A DNA stretch of 64,000 bases, taken from Actinomadura fibrosa (GTDB lineage Bacteria; Actinomycetota; Actinomycetes; Streptosporangiales; Streptosporangiaceae). The stretch covers positions 1 through 64,000 of the forward strand of contig NZ_CAACUY010000027.1 in assembly GCF_900659615.1 (NCBI RefSeq), written 5' to 3'. The position numbers and the translations under genes are program-made. Below the pieces are notes generated by a model. That model worked only from the letters and a program-made list of their open reading frames with translations. It was not told the origin of the DNA and ran no database searches. Below are positions 16,674-26,400 of this stretch, one piece after another. Each line of letters starts with the position of its first letter. Position 1 is the first letter of the stretch.

Positions 16674-19099
16674 GCGGGTTCTCCCTGGGTCAGGCCCGCG
16701 GCGGTCAGGGCGCGGTCCACGCGGTCTTCCAGGGCCCGTGCTTCGGCGATGACCATCGGGGCGGCGGGCGTCCGGAGGAGCGAGCGGCCGGAGCCGCGCA
16801 GGCCGCGGCGTTCCAGCAGGGCCTGCGCGATCGCCTCGCGCTCGCGCGGCGGGAAGTACTCGAACGCCTGCCGCAGCGCGGGCAGCGCGACGAGGAAGTC
16901 GGCCTCGTCGAGGTCGCCGACCAGCTCGTCCAGGACGGCGAGGACGCCGGTGTCCGCGTCGAGGACCTCTTGGCGGGCCAGCGCGAACAGTCCGGCGAGC
17001 CAGTCGCCGAACGTGGCGGGCGCCGCGGCACCGCGAAGCGCCCGAACCGGATCACCCGTGCCGGTGGAGGCGGCGGTGCTGCCGGTTCCGGCGGTGCTGC
17101 CGGTGGCGGTGGTTCCGGCGGTGGCGGTGTTGCCGGTGGTGGCCAGGGTGCGGGTCAGGCCGAAGGCGGCGCCGCGGAGGTCGGGCGGGGCCTCGGGGTC
17201 GGCGGCGACGCGGCGGGCGACGCCGAGGGCGGCGTCACGGTCGAGGCCGAGGGGGCCGGCGGCGTGCAGCAGCGCGTCGCGGGTCGCGGCCATGGCGCGG
17301 AGCCGGTCCGGGTCGGCGGGCGCGGTCGCGCCGCGGACGCCCTCGGCCAGCCACAGCACCCGCGTGACGCACTCCTGCACGACCCGGCCGAACAGGGGGC
17401 TGCGGGCCGTCCCGAGGACACGGTCGTGCCGCCACAGGCCGAGGACGGTGTCCAGCGCCAGCCCGAGCGGGCCGAGGTCGGGCGCGCCGCCGATCCGGGT
17501 GGAGATGGACGCGGCGATCCGGTCGGCCTGCCCGGCGCAGCCGCACAGCGCGGCGTCGAACAGCACCTCGGCGAGCCGGGCCATGTCGCCGCCCGCGCCG
17601 GTGAGGCGTTCCTCCAGCGCGGACACCGCCGCGTCCGCGAGGGTCGGGCCGTGCGCGCCCGCCTCGATCAGCGCGGACGTCCGGCGGCCGCCCGCGTCGG
17701 GCGCGGTCACGTGCCAGCGCTCCTCCAGCACGGGGTCGGCGCCGGTCTCCGGGCCCGACTCCCGCACGAAGCCGGGCACGCCGAGGACGCGCAGCCGGTG
17801 CAGGGCGCGGCTCCGCGCGAGGCCCCGCTCGGTCGTCAGCTTCAGCGTGAACGTGCCCGCCCGGTCGAGGCCCAGCCGCTCCAGCTCGGCGGCGGCGTCG
17901 TGGACGAGCGGCGGCGCCGGGGTGTCGGGGTGCAGGCGGCCGACGCGGTCGCCGCTCAGCGCGGCGACCATCTCGGCGACGGCCGGGTGCGCGCCGGGCG
18001 CGAGCGGGCCGCGCGACGTCCACGGCAGCCGCTGGTCGAGGTCGTCGGTGACGAGCGCGGCGACCAGGCCGTCGAGGAGGTCGGTGCGGGCGGGCGCGCG
18101 GTGGCCGCGCAGCCGGGTGAGGCCCTCGGTGAGGGTGCGGGCCGCGATCAGGTCGGCGGTGGAGACGGGCTGGCGGCGCTTCCGGAGGCGCGTCACGACC
18201 GTCTCGGTGAGCGCCGCCGCGGCGGCGTCGGGTCCGCCCTCCCACAGCCGCTGGTAGTACTCGGGGGACGGCATGCCCGACTGGTAGCCGGTGAACGCGT
18301 CCAGCCGCCGGAACGAGTACGGGACGAGGAAGCTGCCGCCGGTCGCGCCGTCCGGGGGCGACGGCACCTCGGGCCACTCCGCTCCCCCGCCCGCCGCGAC
18401 GAGCGCCCGCAGCGCCGGTGTGTGGAACCCGCCCGTGACGACCACGACGGGACGGTCTCCGGCCTCGGCCTCCGCCGCCCGGATCCATCCCGCCATGTAC
18501 GTTTCGCGGGCCGTGTCGTCGGCGCCCGCCTCCGCTTCGCCCCGGATCAGGTCGAAGTAGGCATCGAGCCGCGCCGCCAGGCCGTCGCCGCGCCGCCCGG
18601 ACGGATCGGCGTCCAGCCGCGCCGCCAGGTCCTCCCCGCCCTCGGCGGGGAGGTCCGTGGCGTCGATCTCGAAGAGGTGGTCCCAGAGGACGTCGGTGTT
18701 GTCGACGGCGAACGTCCGGCAGAGGCGCTCGACGGCGTCGGCGTAGCGGCGCTCGGCGTCGGCGTAGCGGTTGCTGCGCTCGGCGAACGCCGGATGCCAG
18801 GCGGGGAGGTCGATGAACATGACCTCGGCGCCCGCCGCGTCGCCCGCGTGCAGCGCGACCCATTCGGGCGAGTACGCGCAGAACGGCGACCAGGACGCGT
18901 GGACCCGTTCCGCGTCCCGGTAGTAGCTGAAGATCGCGATGGGGGGTTCGTGGCCGAGGAGCAGCTCGTCGAGCCGGTCGCCGACGTCGGCGGGCCCCTC
19001 GATCAGCACGAACGCCGGGTCCAGCCGCTCGATCTCGGCGCGGACGAGCCGCGCGCACGCGGGGCTGTGGTGCCGGACCCCGAGGAACGTGACGGCCAT
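16670..19099 (-). CDS. DUF5682 family protein, YehM-like
   Basis: 809 residues. The N-terminus is diagnostic for DUF5682: VTFLGVRHHSPACARLVR, then FVLIEGPADVGDRLDELL, IAIFSYYRD, CAYSPEWVAL, FIDLPAWHPAF, and later VVVVTGGFHTPAL. The HH, EGP and GGFHT motifs resemble active-site loops of an erythromycin-esterase/TraB-like fold, so hydrolase activity is possible but unproven. A Thr/Gly/Ala/Ser-rich linker (around 17050-17140) separates the N-terminal and C-terminal helical parts. Start ATG 19099 shares one base with the MoxR stop (TGATG). The longer open frame up to 19828 is a shadow of the MoxR gene. Confidence 0.85.
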   Translation of the reverse strand: MAVTFLGVRHHSPACARLVRAEIERLDPAFVLIEGPADVGDRLDELLLGHEPPIAIFSYYRDAERVHASWSPFCAYSPEWVALHAGDAAGAEVMFIDLPAWHPAFAERSNRYADAERRYADAVERLCRTFAVDNTDVLWDHLFEIDATDLPAEGGEDLAARLDADPSGRRGDGLAARLDAYFDLIRGEAEAGADDTARETYMAGWIRAAEAEAGDRPVVVVTGGFHTPALRALVAAGGGAEWPEVPSPPDGATGGSFLVPYSFRRLDAFTGYQSGMPSPEYYQRLWEGGPDAAAAALTETVVTRLRKRRQPVSTADLIAARTLTEGLTRLRGHRAPARTDLLDGLVAALVTDDLDQRLPWTSRGPLAPGAHPAVAEMVAALSGDRVGRLHPDTPAPPLVHDAAAELERLGLDRAGTFTLKLTTERGLARSRALHRLRVLGVPGFVRESGPETGADPVLEERWHVTAPDAGGRRTSALIEAGAHGPTLADAAVSALEERLTGAGGDMARLAEVLFDAALCGCAGQADRIAASISTRIGGAPDLGPLGLALDTVLGLWRHDRVLGTARSPLFGRVVQECVTRVLWLAEGVRGATAPADPDRLRAMAATRDALLHAAGPLGLDRDAALGVARRVAADPEAPPDLRGAAFGLTRTLATTGNTATAGTTATGSTAGTGSTAASTGTGDPVRALRGAAAPATFGDWLAGLFALARQEVLDADTGVLAVLDELVGDLDEADFLVALPALRQAFEYFPPREREAIAQALLERRGLRGSGRSLLRTPAAPMVIAEARALEDRVDRALTAAGLTQGEPA

Positions 19100-20193
19100 C
19101 AGCCGGGCAGCAGGTGCCGGGCGGCGTGCAGGGCCTTCCACTGCTCGCCGTCGCGGCGGGACGCCTGCTGCTCCAGGTAGCGGCGCAGCCGGGACAGGTC
19201 GTCGGGGCTGTCCTTGGCGGCCGTCCCGGCGAGGCATTCGACGATGTCGGCGGCGCCGCCGGCCTCGCCGCGCAGGAACCAGCCGCGGACGCCGACGGCG
19301 TGCGCGACCGACACGGCCTCGGCGGTGCTCATCACCGCCGACAGCCGGTCGAGGGTCCGGCCGTCCTCGGTGGCGGCGTTCCGCAGCTCCCGGAACGTCG
19401 TGACCAGCACCTCCAGGACGTCGCGGCGCGGCGCGACGGCGACGCCGCTGCGTTCCAGGAGCCGCGCCGCCTCGGCCTCCACGAGGTCCAGCTCGGTGCC
19501 GAAGTCGGCGATGGGGAACACGGTCTCGAAGTTGAAGCGGCGTTTCAGCGCCGCGCTCATCTCGTTGACGCCGCGGTCGCGGGTGTTCGCGGTCGCGATG
19601 ACGTTGAAGCCGTCCCTGGCGAACACCATCGACTCCGGGCCGGTCAGCTCCGGGATCGCGAGGACGCGGTCCGACAGCGGCGACAGCAGCGAGTCCTGCA
19701 CCTCCAGCGGGCAGCGGGTGATCTCCTCGAAGCGGACGATCCTGCCCTGCGCCATGCCGTCCAGCAGCGGCGCCGGGACCAGCGACCGCGTGGACGGCCC
19801 CTCCGAGACCAGCAGCGCGTAGTTCCACGAGTACTTGATCTGGTCCTCGGTGGTCGCGGCGCCGCCCTGGATCGTCAGCGTGGACGTGCCGCTGACCGCC
19901 GCGGCGATCAGCTCCGACAGCAGCGACTTCGCCGTCCCGGGCTCGCCGACGAGCATCAGGCCGCGGCTCGTGGCGAGGGTGACGAGAGCGCGGTCGATGA
20001 GCGAGGCGTCCCCGACGAACTTGCGGGTGACGCCGATCGCGTCGTCGCCGACGATGAACCGCCGCGCCGCCGTCAGGCTGAGCGCCCAGCCGGGCGGGCG
20101 CGGGCCGGTGTCGTCCTCCCGCAGCCGTTCCAGCTCGGCGGCGAACCGGACCTCGGCGGGCGGCCGCTGGTAGTCGGTGGTGTCCTCAGCCAT
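19099..20193 (-). CDS. MoxR-family AAA+ ATPase, YehL subfamily
   Basis: 364 residues. Walker A GEPGTAKS (83-90), Walker B IVRFEE (152-157), sensor-1 ATANTRDRG (200-208) and arginine-finger region ALKRRF (215-220) are all intact, so it should hydrolyse ATP and form hexamers. The YehL subfamily is one of the named MoxR groups and is defined by linkage to DUF5682, vWA and SWIM genes, as here. The start overlaps the upstream DUF4132 stop by 8 bases. It is the likely motor of the operon, remodelling a client through the vWA protein. Confidence 0.92.
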   Translation of the reverse strand: MAEDTTDYQRPPAEVRFAAELERLREDDTGPRPPGWALSLTAARRFIVGDDAIGVTRKFVGDASLIDRALVTLATSRGLMLVGEPGTAKSLLSELIAAAVSGTSTLTIQGGAATTEDQIKYSWNYALLVSEGPSTRSLVPAPLLDGMAQGRIVRFEEITRCPLEVQDSLLSPLSDRVLAIPELTGPESMVFARDGFNVIATANTRDRGVNEMSAALKRRFNFETVFPIADFGTELDLVEAEAARLLERSGVAVAPRRDVLEVLVTTFRELRNAATEDGRTLDRLSAVMSTAEAVSVAHAVGVRGWFLRGEAGGAADIVECLAGTAAKDSPDDLSRLRRYLEQQASRRDGEQWKALHAARHLLPG

Positions 20194-23100
20194 GTCCTTC
20201 TTCCGGGGAGGTGAGCGCGGTCAGGGTCGCGACGATCTCGGACGCCGCGACGGGGTCGAGGTCGCCGAAGCGCAGCGGGGCGTCCTTGGTGACGCGGAAG
20301 TGGTGGTCGTCGGGCTCGATGCCGAGCCATACCCTCTCGATCGTCTGGCGGTCGCCGGTCGCGTCGAACTCCATCGCGGAGATGCCGGGATAGAGGGCGA
20401 GCACGACGTGCCGGCCCGGGGTGACGGGATAGGACATCCACATCTCGTTGCCGCCGCCCTGGGGCTCGCCGCGCTGCCAGCCGTGCCGGACGAGGCCGAG
20501 GAGCCTGCGCACGTCGACCGTGACGCCCTCGAAGCGGTGCAGGCGCTCGCTCTCGCGCTCGTCGTCCGCCAGCGTGTGGACGGGACGGCTGAGCTGCGGG
20601 AACGGCTGGAGGATCTCGTAGTCGGCGAACACCTCCGACCAGGCGGGCAGCGCGTCGCCCAGGGTGAGGGGGTGCGCGACCTCGACCTCCGCCGTGGCGG
20701 GGAGGGTGAGAGCGTCGTCGTCGATGCCGGCGAGGGTGCGGTCCTCGGCGATGCGGAACGCGACGCCCCCGCCTTCCGCAGAGTCTCCGAAGGTGATCCA
20801 GACGAGGCGGCGGGCGACGTGCCAGGTGAGGGGATGCTCGACGACGAAGCGCTGGAAGTCGTCCGGTGCCCAGCGGCGGCGCGTGGCCATGGCGCTCTCG
20901 AAGCGGCGGAGCAGCCCGGCCGCGACCGTCCGGACGTCCTTCTTCAGCGCGGTGAACGCCTGGTGCGCGGCGGGGGCGAGGACGGGGTCGTCCTTCGCGC
21001 CGGGCTTCGGCAGCGCCTTGCGGGGCTTGCCCTGGTCGTCGGTCACGTAGGGCTTGAGGTGCTCGTCGAACCCGACGGTGAACACGCGGGGGCCGTAGTC
21101 GAGCCGCAGGGTCCCCGCCGCGTCCAGGCCGAAGGTGGGGACGAGGCGGTCGGCGAGCTGGTCAGTGCCGAGGCCCAGCCGGTCCGCGACCTCTGCGATC
21201 TTCTCCTGCGCGCGGGTCTTGAGACCCTGGAACTTGACCTTCTCGGAGATCCCGTGGAGGTGCATCAGCGCCACGTCGGTGCCGATCTCGGCGAGGACGT
21301 CCAGGCCGTTGACGGCGTACTTGTGGCCGCCCTCCCCCGGCCAGGCGCGGATCACGGGCGTGAGTCGGCGCACGGTCCCGTCGTCGCCGGTGCGGCCGAG
21401 CTGGGTCAGCGCCCAGCCGTCCTTGGACGGGGCGCCCATGTCCCGCCACTTCTGGAACAGCGCCCAGCCGAACTCGGCCAGCGAGGCGGTGTCGCAGACG
21501 GCCTTCACCTCGTCCGTCCCGTACGAGACGGGGAGCGCGGTGAGCTGGATCAGGCGCGCGGTCGCGTCCGGCGGCAGGGCGGCGGCGCGGTCGCGGAGGA
21601 GCACCTGCGGCAGGACGGCGGGATCGGCCCAGTCGCCGATCTTCGGTGGCTTGACCAGCCCCGTCTCCGCCGGATGGGCGCCGAGGAGCTCGCCGATCGC
21701 GTCGGCCGCGTCGTCGCCGAAGGCCGCGCGGGCGGCGGCCGTCACGTCCCCGCCGATTTCGCGGAGCGCCTGCTCGGCGGCCCGCTGCGGTTTGGGAGCC
21801 TTCCCGAGCGCCGCCGGGACGAGGTACGGGGCCGCAGCGATGCCGTGCCGGTCGAACCAGGCGCGGGCAGTGTCGGCGGTCGCCTTGCGGCCCAGGCCGT
21901 CCGCCATCAGCAGGGCGGCGTCGGCGCTCAGGAACGGCATGAGCAGCGGCGCGCACCTGGGCCCCTTCTGAGCGATGCGCACGGCCAGCGGATGGGCGTC
22001 CAGCTCGTGCCGGGCGATGAGGAGGCGCATCCACTCGTCGGTGTCCCAGCGGCTCACGCCCTCGAAGCCGCCCAGTAGCGGACGGACCACCTCGTCCGGT
22101 CCGTGCACGAGGACCTGGATGATCTGGCTCGTCGAACCGGCGGCCAGGCTCTGCCAGTCGGGCTTCACCGGCTCGCTGATCCTTGACACGTCCGACGCGA
22201 GCCACTCGTCGCGCTCGCCGTCCGCCCAGATGATGCGTGCGGCGGGCGGTTCGAGGCCGGTCAGGACGGGACGGCGGAACGTCCGCTCCCACGGAGGGGT
22301 CAGGAGGGCGACGGGCAGCGCGTCGTCCGGCGCGGACGGGACGCGGACGGACGCCGCCGCGAGCGGCTCGACGACCTCGCGCACCTCGTCCGGCAGCTCC
22401 GGCAGCGCCGCCTGGACGGCCTCGGCGTTCGCCGCGACATGCTCCTTCAGCAGCGCCTCGGCCCCGGACGCCTCCGACGCGGCGAGGAGCCGCAGCGCCC
22501 GCACTGGGAACCGCTCCATCGCCGCGACCAGCGCGGGGCGGGCGTGCTTGCGTTCGAGCCGGTCCAGGATGGCCTGGAACGCCGCGTCCGACGGCAGCAC
22601 GGCGATGGTCTCAAGGTAGATCTTCTGGAGAGGGGCGCCGAGATAGGGCCTGCCGAGGTTGCGGAGCAGGAACGGGAGGAGGTCGGCTCCCATCGCGTCC
22701 ACCATCGTGGCGAGCACGCCCCGGTTCGCCTCCCGCCCGTCGAGGAGCAGCGGCGGATCGCCGAGGAGGTCGGCCCGGTCGACGGAGCAGAGCATCATCC
22801 AGCGGTCCGCGCGCTTGATCTCCTCGTCGGAGGCGAGCTGCTCCTCCAGCCAGTCGCGCCGGGCGGGCACCAGGTAGGTCGCGACCCAGCGAGCCGCCCA
22901 CGTCTCCCGGTGCGCGGCGAGGCGTTCGACCGCGTCCGCGTAGGAGGCGTCGTCGGCGGCGGCCAGCAGGCACCGGACGCGCCGCAGCGTCTCCGGCTCC
23001 GTCCCGTTCACGCCGCTGCCGCGCACGACGCCGAACACCTCGTGGTTCCCGGTGCGGCCCCGCCGCCCGCCCATGCGGCTCAGCTCCAGCGCCGCGCACG

Positions 23101-23443
23101 CGGCGAACCCGAGGCCGTGCTCGGCGGCCCAGGCGTCCACGAAGATGCGGTGCACCGTCTGCGGGGACTCCCGGACGGTCATCGCGACGATCGTCGCGAT
23201 CGCGGCGGCGCCGGAGGGGTCGGGCGTGCCGGACAGGTGCCGCCAGGCCGCCTCGGTGAGCTCCTCCGCGCCGATCCCTCCGTCGAGGAACCGCTTCACC
23301 GCCCCGTCGGTCCCGTCGATCAGCTTCCGCATCGCCCTGACCGCGGACGGGCCGATCTTGATCTCGGGGCCGGGGGTGCCGCCGCGCCGCGGGTGCAGGG
23401 AGCGGCGCCAGGCGTCCGGGATCGTCACGGTGTTCTCGCTCAT
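20186..23443 (-). CDS. DUF4132 protein, long form (paralogue A)
   Basis: 1085 residues from ATG 23443, which overlaps the stop of paralogue B (ATGA). The open frame continues upstream to 24694, but only as a shadow of B. The N-terminal 760 residues are helical, with repeat-like helices such as ERFPVRALRLLA. The C-terminal DUF4132 core begins near residue 765 with DRLVPTFGLDAAGTLRLDYG and includes LKKDVRTVA, FRIAEDRTLAG and FADYEILQPFPQLSRPVH. The tail, usually DRYVVIDLDPGI, is altered here to RHVVLALYPGI. E. coli YehI/MolR is the reference homologue; the old 'molybdate regulator' label is not supported. Confidence 0.88.
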   Translation of the reverse strand: MSENTVTIPDAWRRSLHPRRGGTPGPEIKIGPSAVRAMRKLIDGTDGAVKRFLDGGIGAEELTEAAWRHLSGTPDPSGAAAIATIVAMTVRESPQTVHRIFVDAWAAEHGLGFAACAALELSRMGGRRGRTGNHEVFGVVRGSGVNGTEPETLRRVRCLLAAADDASYADAVERLAAHRETWAARWVATYLVPARRDWLEEQLASDEEIKRADRWMMLCSVDRADLLGDPPLLLDGREANRGVLATMVDAMGADLLPFLLRNLGRPYLGAPLQKIYLETIAVLPSDAAFQAILDRLERKHARPALVAAMERFPVRALRLLAASEASGAEALLKEHVAANAEAVQAALPELPDEVREVVEPLAAASVRVPSAPDDALPVALLTPPWERTFRRPVLTGLEPPAARIIWADGERDEWLASDVSRISEPVKPDWQSLAAGSTSQIIQVLVHGPDEVVRPLLGGFEGVSRWDTDEWMRLLIARHELDAHPLAVRIAQKGPRCAPLLMPFLSADAALLMADGLGRKATADTARAWFDRHGIAAAPYLVPAALGKAPKPQRAAEQALREIGGDVTAAARAAFGDDAADAIGELLGAHPAETGLVKPPKIGDWADPAVLPQVLLRDRAAALPPDATARLIQLTALPVSYGTDEVKAVCDTASLAEFGWALFQKWRDMGAPSKDGWALTQLGRTGDDGTVRRLTPVIRAWPGEGGHKYAVNGLDVLAEIGTDVALMHLHGISEKVKFQGLKTRAQEKIAEVADRLGLGTDQLADRLVPTFGLDAAGTLRLDYGPRVFTVGFDEHLKPYVTDDQGKPRKALPKPGAKDDPVLAPAAHQAFTALKKDVRTVAAGLLRRFESAMATRRRWAPDDFQRFVVEHPLTWHVARRLVWITFGDSAEGGGVAFRIAEDRTLAGIDDDALTLPATAEVEVAHPLTLGDALPAWSEVFADYEILQPFPQLSRPVHTLADDERESERLHRFEGVTVDVRRLLGLVRHGWQRGEPQGGGNEMWMSYPVTPGRHVVLALYPGISAMEFDATGDRQTIERVWLGIEPDDHHFRVTKDAPLRFGDLDPVAASEIVATLTALTSPEEGHG

Positions 23444-26400
23444 GCCGCCACCGCCGCGTCGGAGAGGGTGGTCAGGTCGGTGATGATCTCGGACGCCGTG
23501 ACCGGGTCCAGCTCGCCGAACCGGTGCGGGGTGCCTCTGCTCGGCCAGAAGTCGGTGGGTTCGGTGGCGAGCCACACGTAGTCGAGGCGCTGGTGGTCGC
23601 CGGTCGCGTCCACGGCGCCGACCGCGATGCCCGGGTCCAGGTCGATGACGACGTACCGGTCGGCGGCGACCCGCCGCGAGATCCACCGCTCGCCGCCCGC
23701 GTCCAGCGGGGTGCCGCGGTCCCAGCCGCGCGCCACCAGGCCGAGGACCTTCCCGAACGGCACCTTCAGCCCCTCGAACCGCTCCAGCCGCCCGCTGCCG
23801 CGCTCCTCCTCGGTCAGCACGTGGACGGGCCGCGCGAGCTGCGGGAACGGCTGGAGGATCTCGTAGTCGGCGAACACCTCCGCCCACGCCGCGACGGAGT
23901 CGCCCATGAGCACCGGGTGCGCGATGCCAACGCGCGCGGACTCCGGCAGGGTGAACGCCTCGTCGTGGACGTCGGCGAGCGTCCGGTCCTCGGCGATCCG
24001 GAACGTGGCGCCGTCCCCGGCCGTCCACACCAGGCGGCGGGCGAGGTGCCGGACGAGCGGATGGCCGACGATGAAGCGGCGGAACTCGTCGGGCGTCCAG
24101 CGGCGCTGCGTCACCATCGCCCGCTCCAGGCGGCGGAGCTGGCCGTCCGCGACCGTGCGGACGTCCTTCCTCAGCGCGGCGAACGCCTTCGCGGCGGCGG
24201 GCGCGAGCTCCGGGTCGTCCTTCGCGCCGGGCTTCGGCAGCGCCTTGCGGGGCTTGCCGCCCTCGTCCGCGACGAGCGGCTTGAGGTGCTCGTCGAACGT
24301 GACGGTGAAGCGGCGCGGCCCGTAGTCGAGCGTGAGGCTCCCGTCCGCGTCGAGCCCGAACTCCGGGACGAGCCGGTCGGCGAGCTGCTCGGTGCTGAGC
24401 CCGAGCTGCTCGGCGACCTCGTCGATCCGCTTCCGCGCCTCCGCCCTGAGGCCCTTGAACTTCACCTTCTCGGCGATGCCGTGCAGGTGCATCAGCGCCA
24501 CGTCCGACCCGATCTCGGCGAGGACCCCGAGCGCCGCGACGGCGTACTTGTGCCCGCCCTCGCCCGGCCACGCGCGGATCACCGGAGTCAGCCGCCGCAC
24601 GGTCTCGTCGTCGCCGCTGCGGCCGAGCTGCTCCATCGCCCACCGGTCCTTGGACGGGCTGCCCGCGTCCCGCCAGCGGCGGAACAGCGCCCACCCGAAC
24701 TCGGCCAGCGAGTCGGGGTCGCAGACCGTCCGCAGGTCCTGGAACGCCAACCGGTCGGACACGGCCATCAGTCCGATGAGGTTGCGCGCCGCGTCCGCCG
24801 GAAGCGCCCGCTCCCGCCCGGCCAGCAGCACCTGCGGCAGCCCCACCGGGTCGGCCCAGTCACCGGTCTTCGGCGGCTGGACGAGCCCCGTCGCCAGCGG
24901 ATGCGCGACCAGCAGCTCCTCCACGGCCTTCGCCGCGGCCTCGCCGTGCGCGGCCAGCGCCGCGGCGACGACGGGCGCGATCCCCTGGGACGCGGCGACG
25001 TGCCGCAGCGCGTTCCCGGCGTTCCGCGCCTGCTTCGCCTTCTTGCCGAGCGCCGACGGGACGAGCAGCGGCACCGCCGCCAGCCCGTGCCGCCCGAAGT
25101 AGGCGCGGCCCGCGTCGCGGCTCCTGTCCTTGGTGAGCCAGTCGGCCGCGAGGAGCGCCGCGTCCTCGTCCAGGAACGGCAGGAGGGGCGGGTAGCAGGT
25201 CTCCGGGAACGCCTCCGCCCTGCGCCTCGCGACGGGCCCCGCGTCGAGCTCGAACCGGGCCACGAGGTAGCGCATGATCCGGTTGCCCCCCGTCCCGGGA
25301 TAGCCGGCGTAGTCCGCCAGCCGCGGCCGGATCAGCTCCACGGGCCCATGGAGCATGAGCGGCAGCGGCGCGGGACCCCGGCCGCCGGCCTTGTGTCCCT
25401 CGATGAGCTGCTCCAGCTCGCCGCTCTCCGGCTCCTTGACCCCGGGTCCCTCGTCGAGCCAGCTCTGGCGCTCGCCGTCCAGCCACGCCATCGCGGGCGC
25501 CGGAACGCTGAGGCCGATCACCACGGGACGCCGCGCGTCCAGCCACACCGGCGACGCCAGGACGGACGGGACGTCCTCCGGCTCCGCGTCCGGCACCGGC
25601 ACCATCGACGCCGCGAGCGGCTCCACGACCGCCCGCGCCTCCTCCGGCAGCTCCGACAGGATCGCCGGGACCGCGGCCGCGTGCGCGCGCACGTGCTCGG
25701 CCAGCAGCTCCGCGGCCTGCGCCGACCGCGCGACCGGCAGCAGCCGCAGCGCCCGCACCGGGAACCGCTTCATCGCCTCCAGCAGCGCGGGCCGCGCGTG
25801 CTTCACGCCGATCCGGTCCACAAGCGCCTGGAACGCCTCGTCCGTCGGCAGGACCGCGATCGTCTCCAGGACGCGCTTGCGATCCGCCGCCTCGATGTGC
25901 GCCTCGTCGGCGTTCTGGACGAGGTACTCCAGGGCCCCGGCCCCCACACCGTCCACGAGCGTGGCAAGGAGGCCCCGCGTCGCCTCGCCCCAGTACAGCC
26001 CGTCCGCAAAGATCGGGGCCTTCAACTGCTCCGGCTTCCCCACCGCGCACAACGCCATGGGCCGCACCGGGCGCCAGTACGCCGGGAACGCGCCCGCGCA
26101 GCACTCGTCCACCCAGTCCTCGCGGGTCGGCACCAGATAGGACACGAGCCACCGCGTCGCCCAGTCCGACCGTTGCGCCGCGAGCCGCTCCACCGCGTCC
26201 GCGTACTCGCCGTCGTCCGCGACCGCGAGCAGCCCCCTGATCCGCCGCGCGAGCTCGTCCGCCACCTCGACGACGTTGTCCTTGTCCCGGTGGACGGCGC
26301 CCACCCACGTCCCCGTCGCATGGGCCGACAGGACCCCGGGCGCGATCCAGTCACCGCCCACGACCCGGTCGCCGACCGTCCGCCCCAGCTCGACCAGCGC

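Noticed and set aside
15228..18257. Very long plus-strand open frames opposite the SWIM, vWA and DUF5682 genes (also 13478-15736 and 16664-19180)
   Set aside because: Arg/Pro/Ala-rich or V/E/A/G-rich products with no motifs, lying antisense to genes with clear domains; normal in >70% GC DNA.
20186..23443. 'Molybdate metabolism regulator' (MolR) function for the DUF4132 proteins
   Set aside because: That label comes from an old E. coli annotation; nothing in the domain content or the neighbourhood concerns molybdate.
20186..24694. A single 1502-aa minus-strand protein
   Set aside because: The first 417 codons are a shadow of paralogue B; the DUF4132 homology begins at ATG 23443, which overlaps the B stop.
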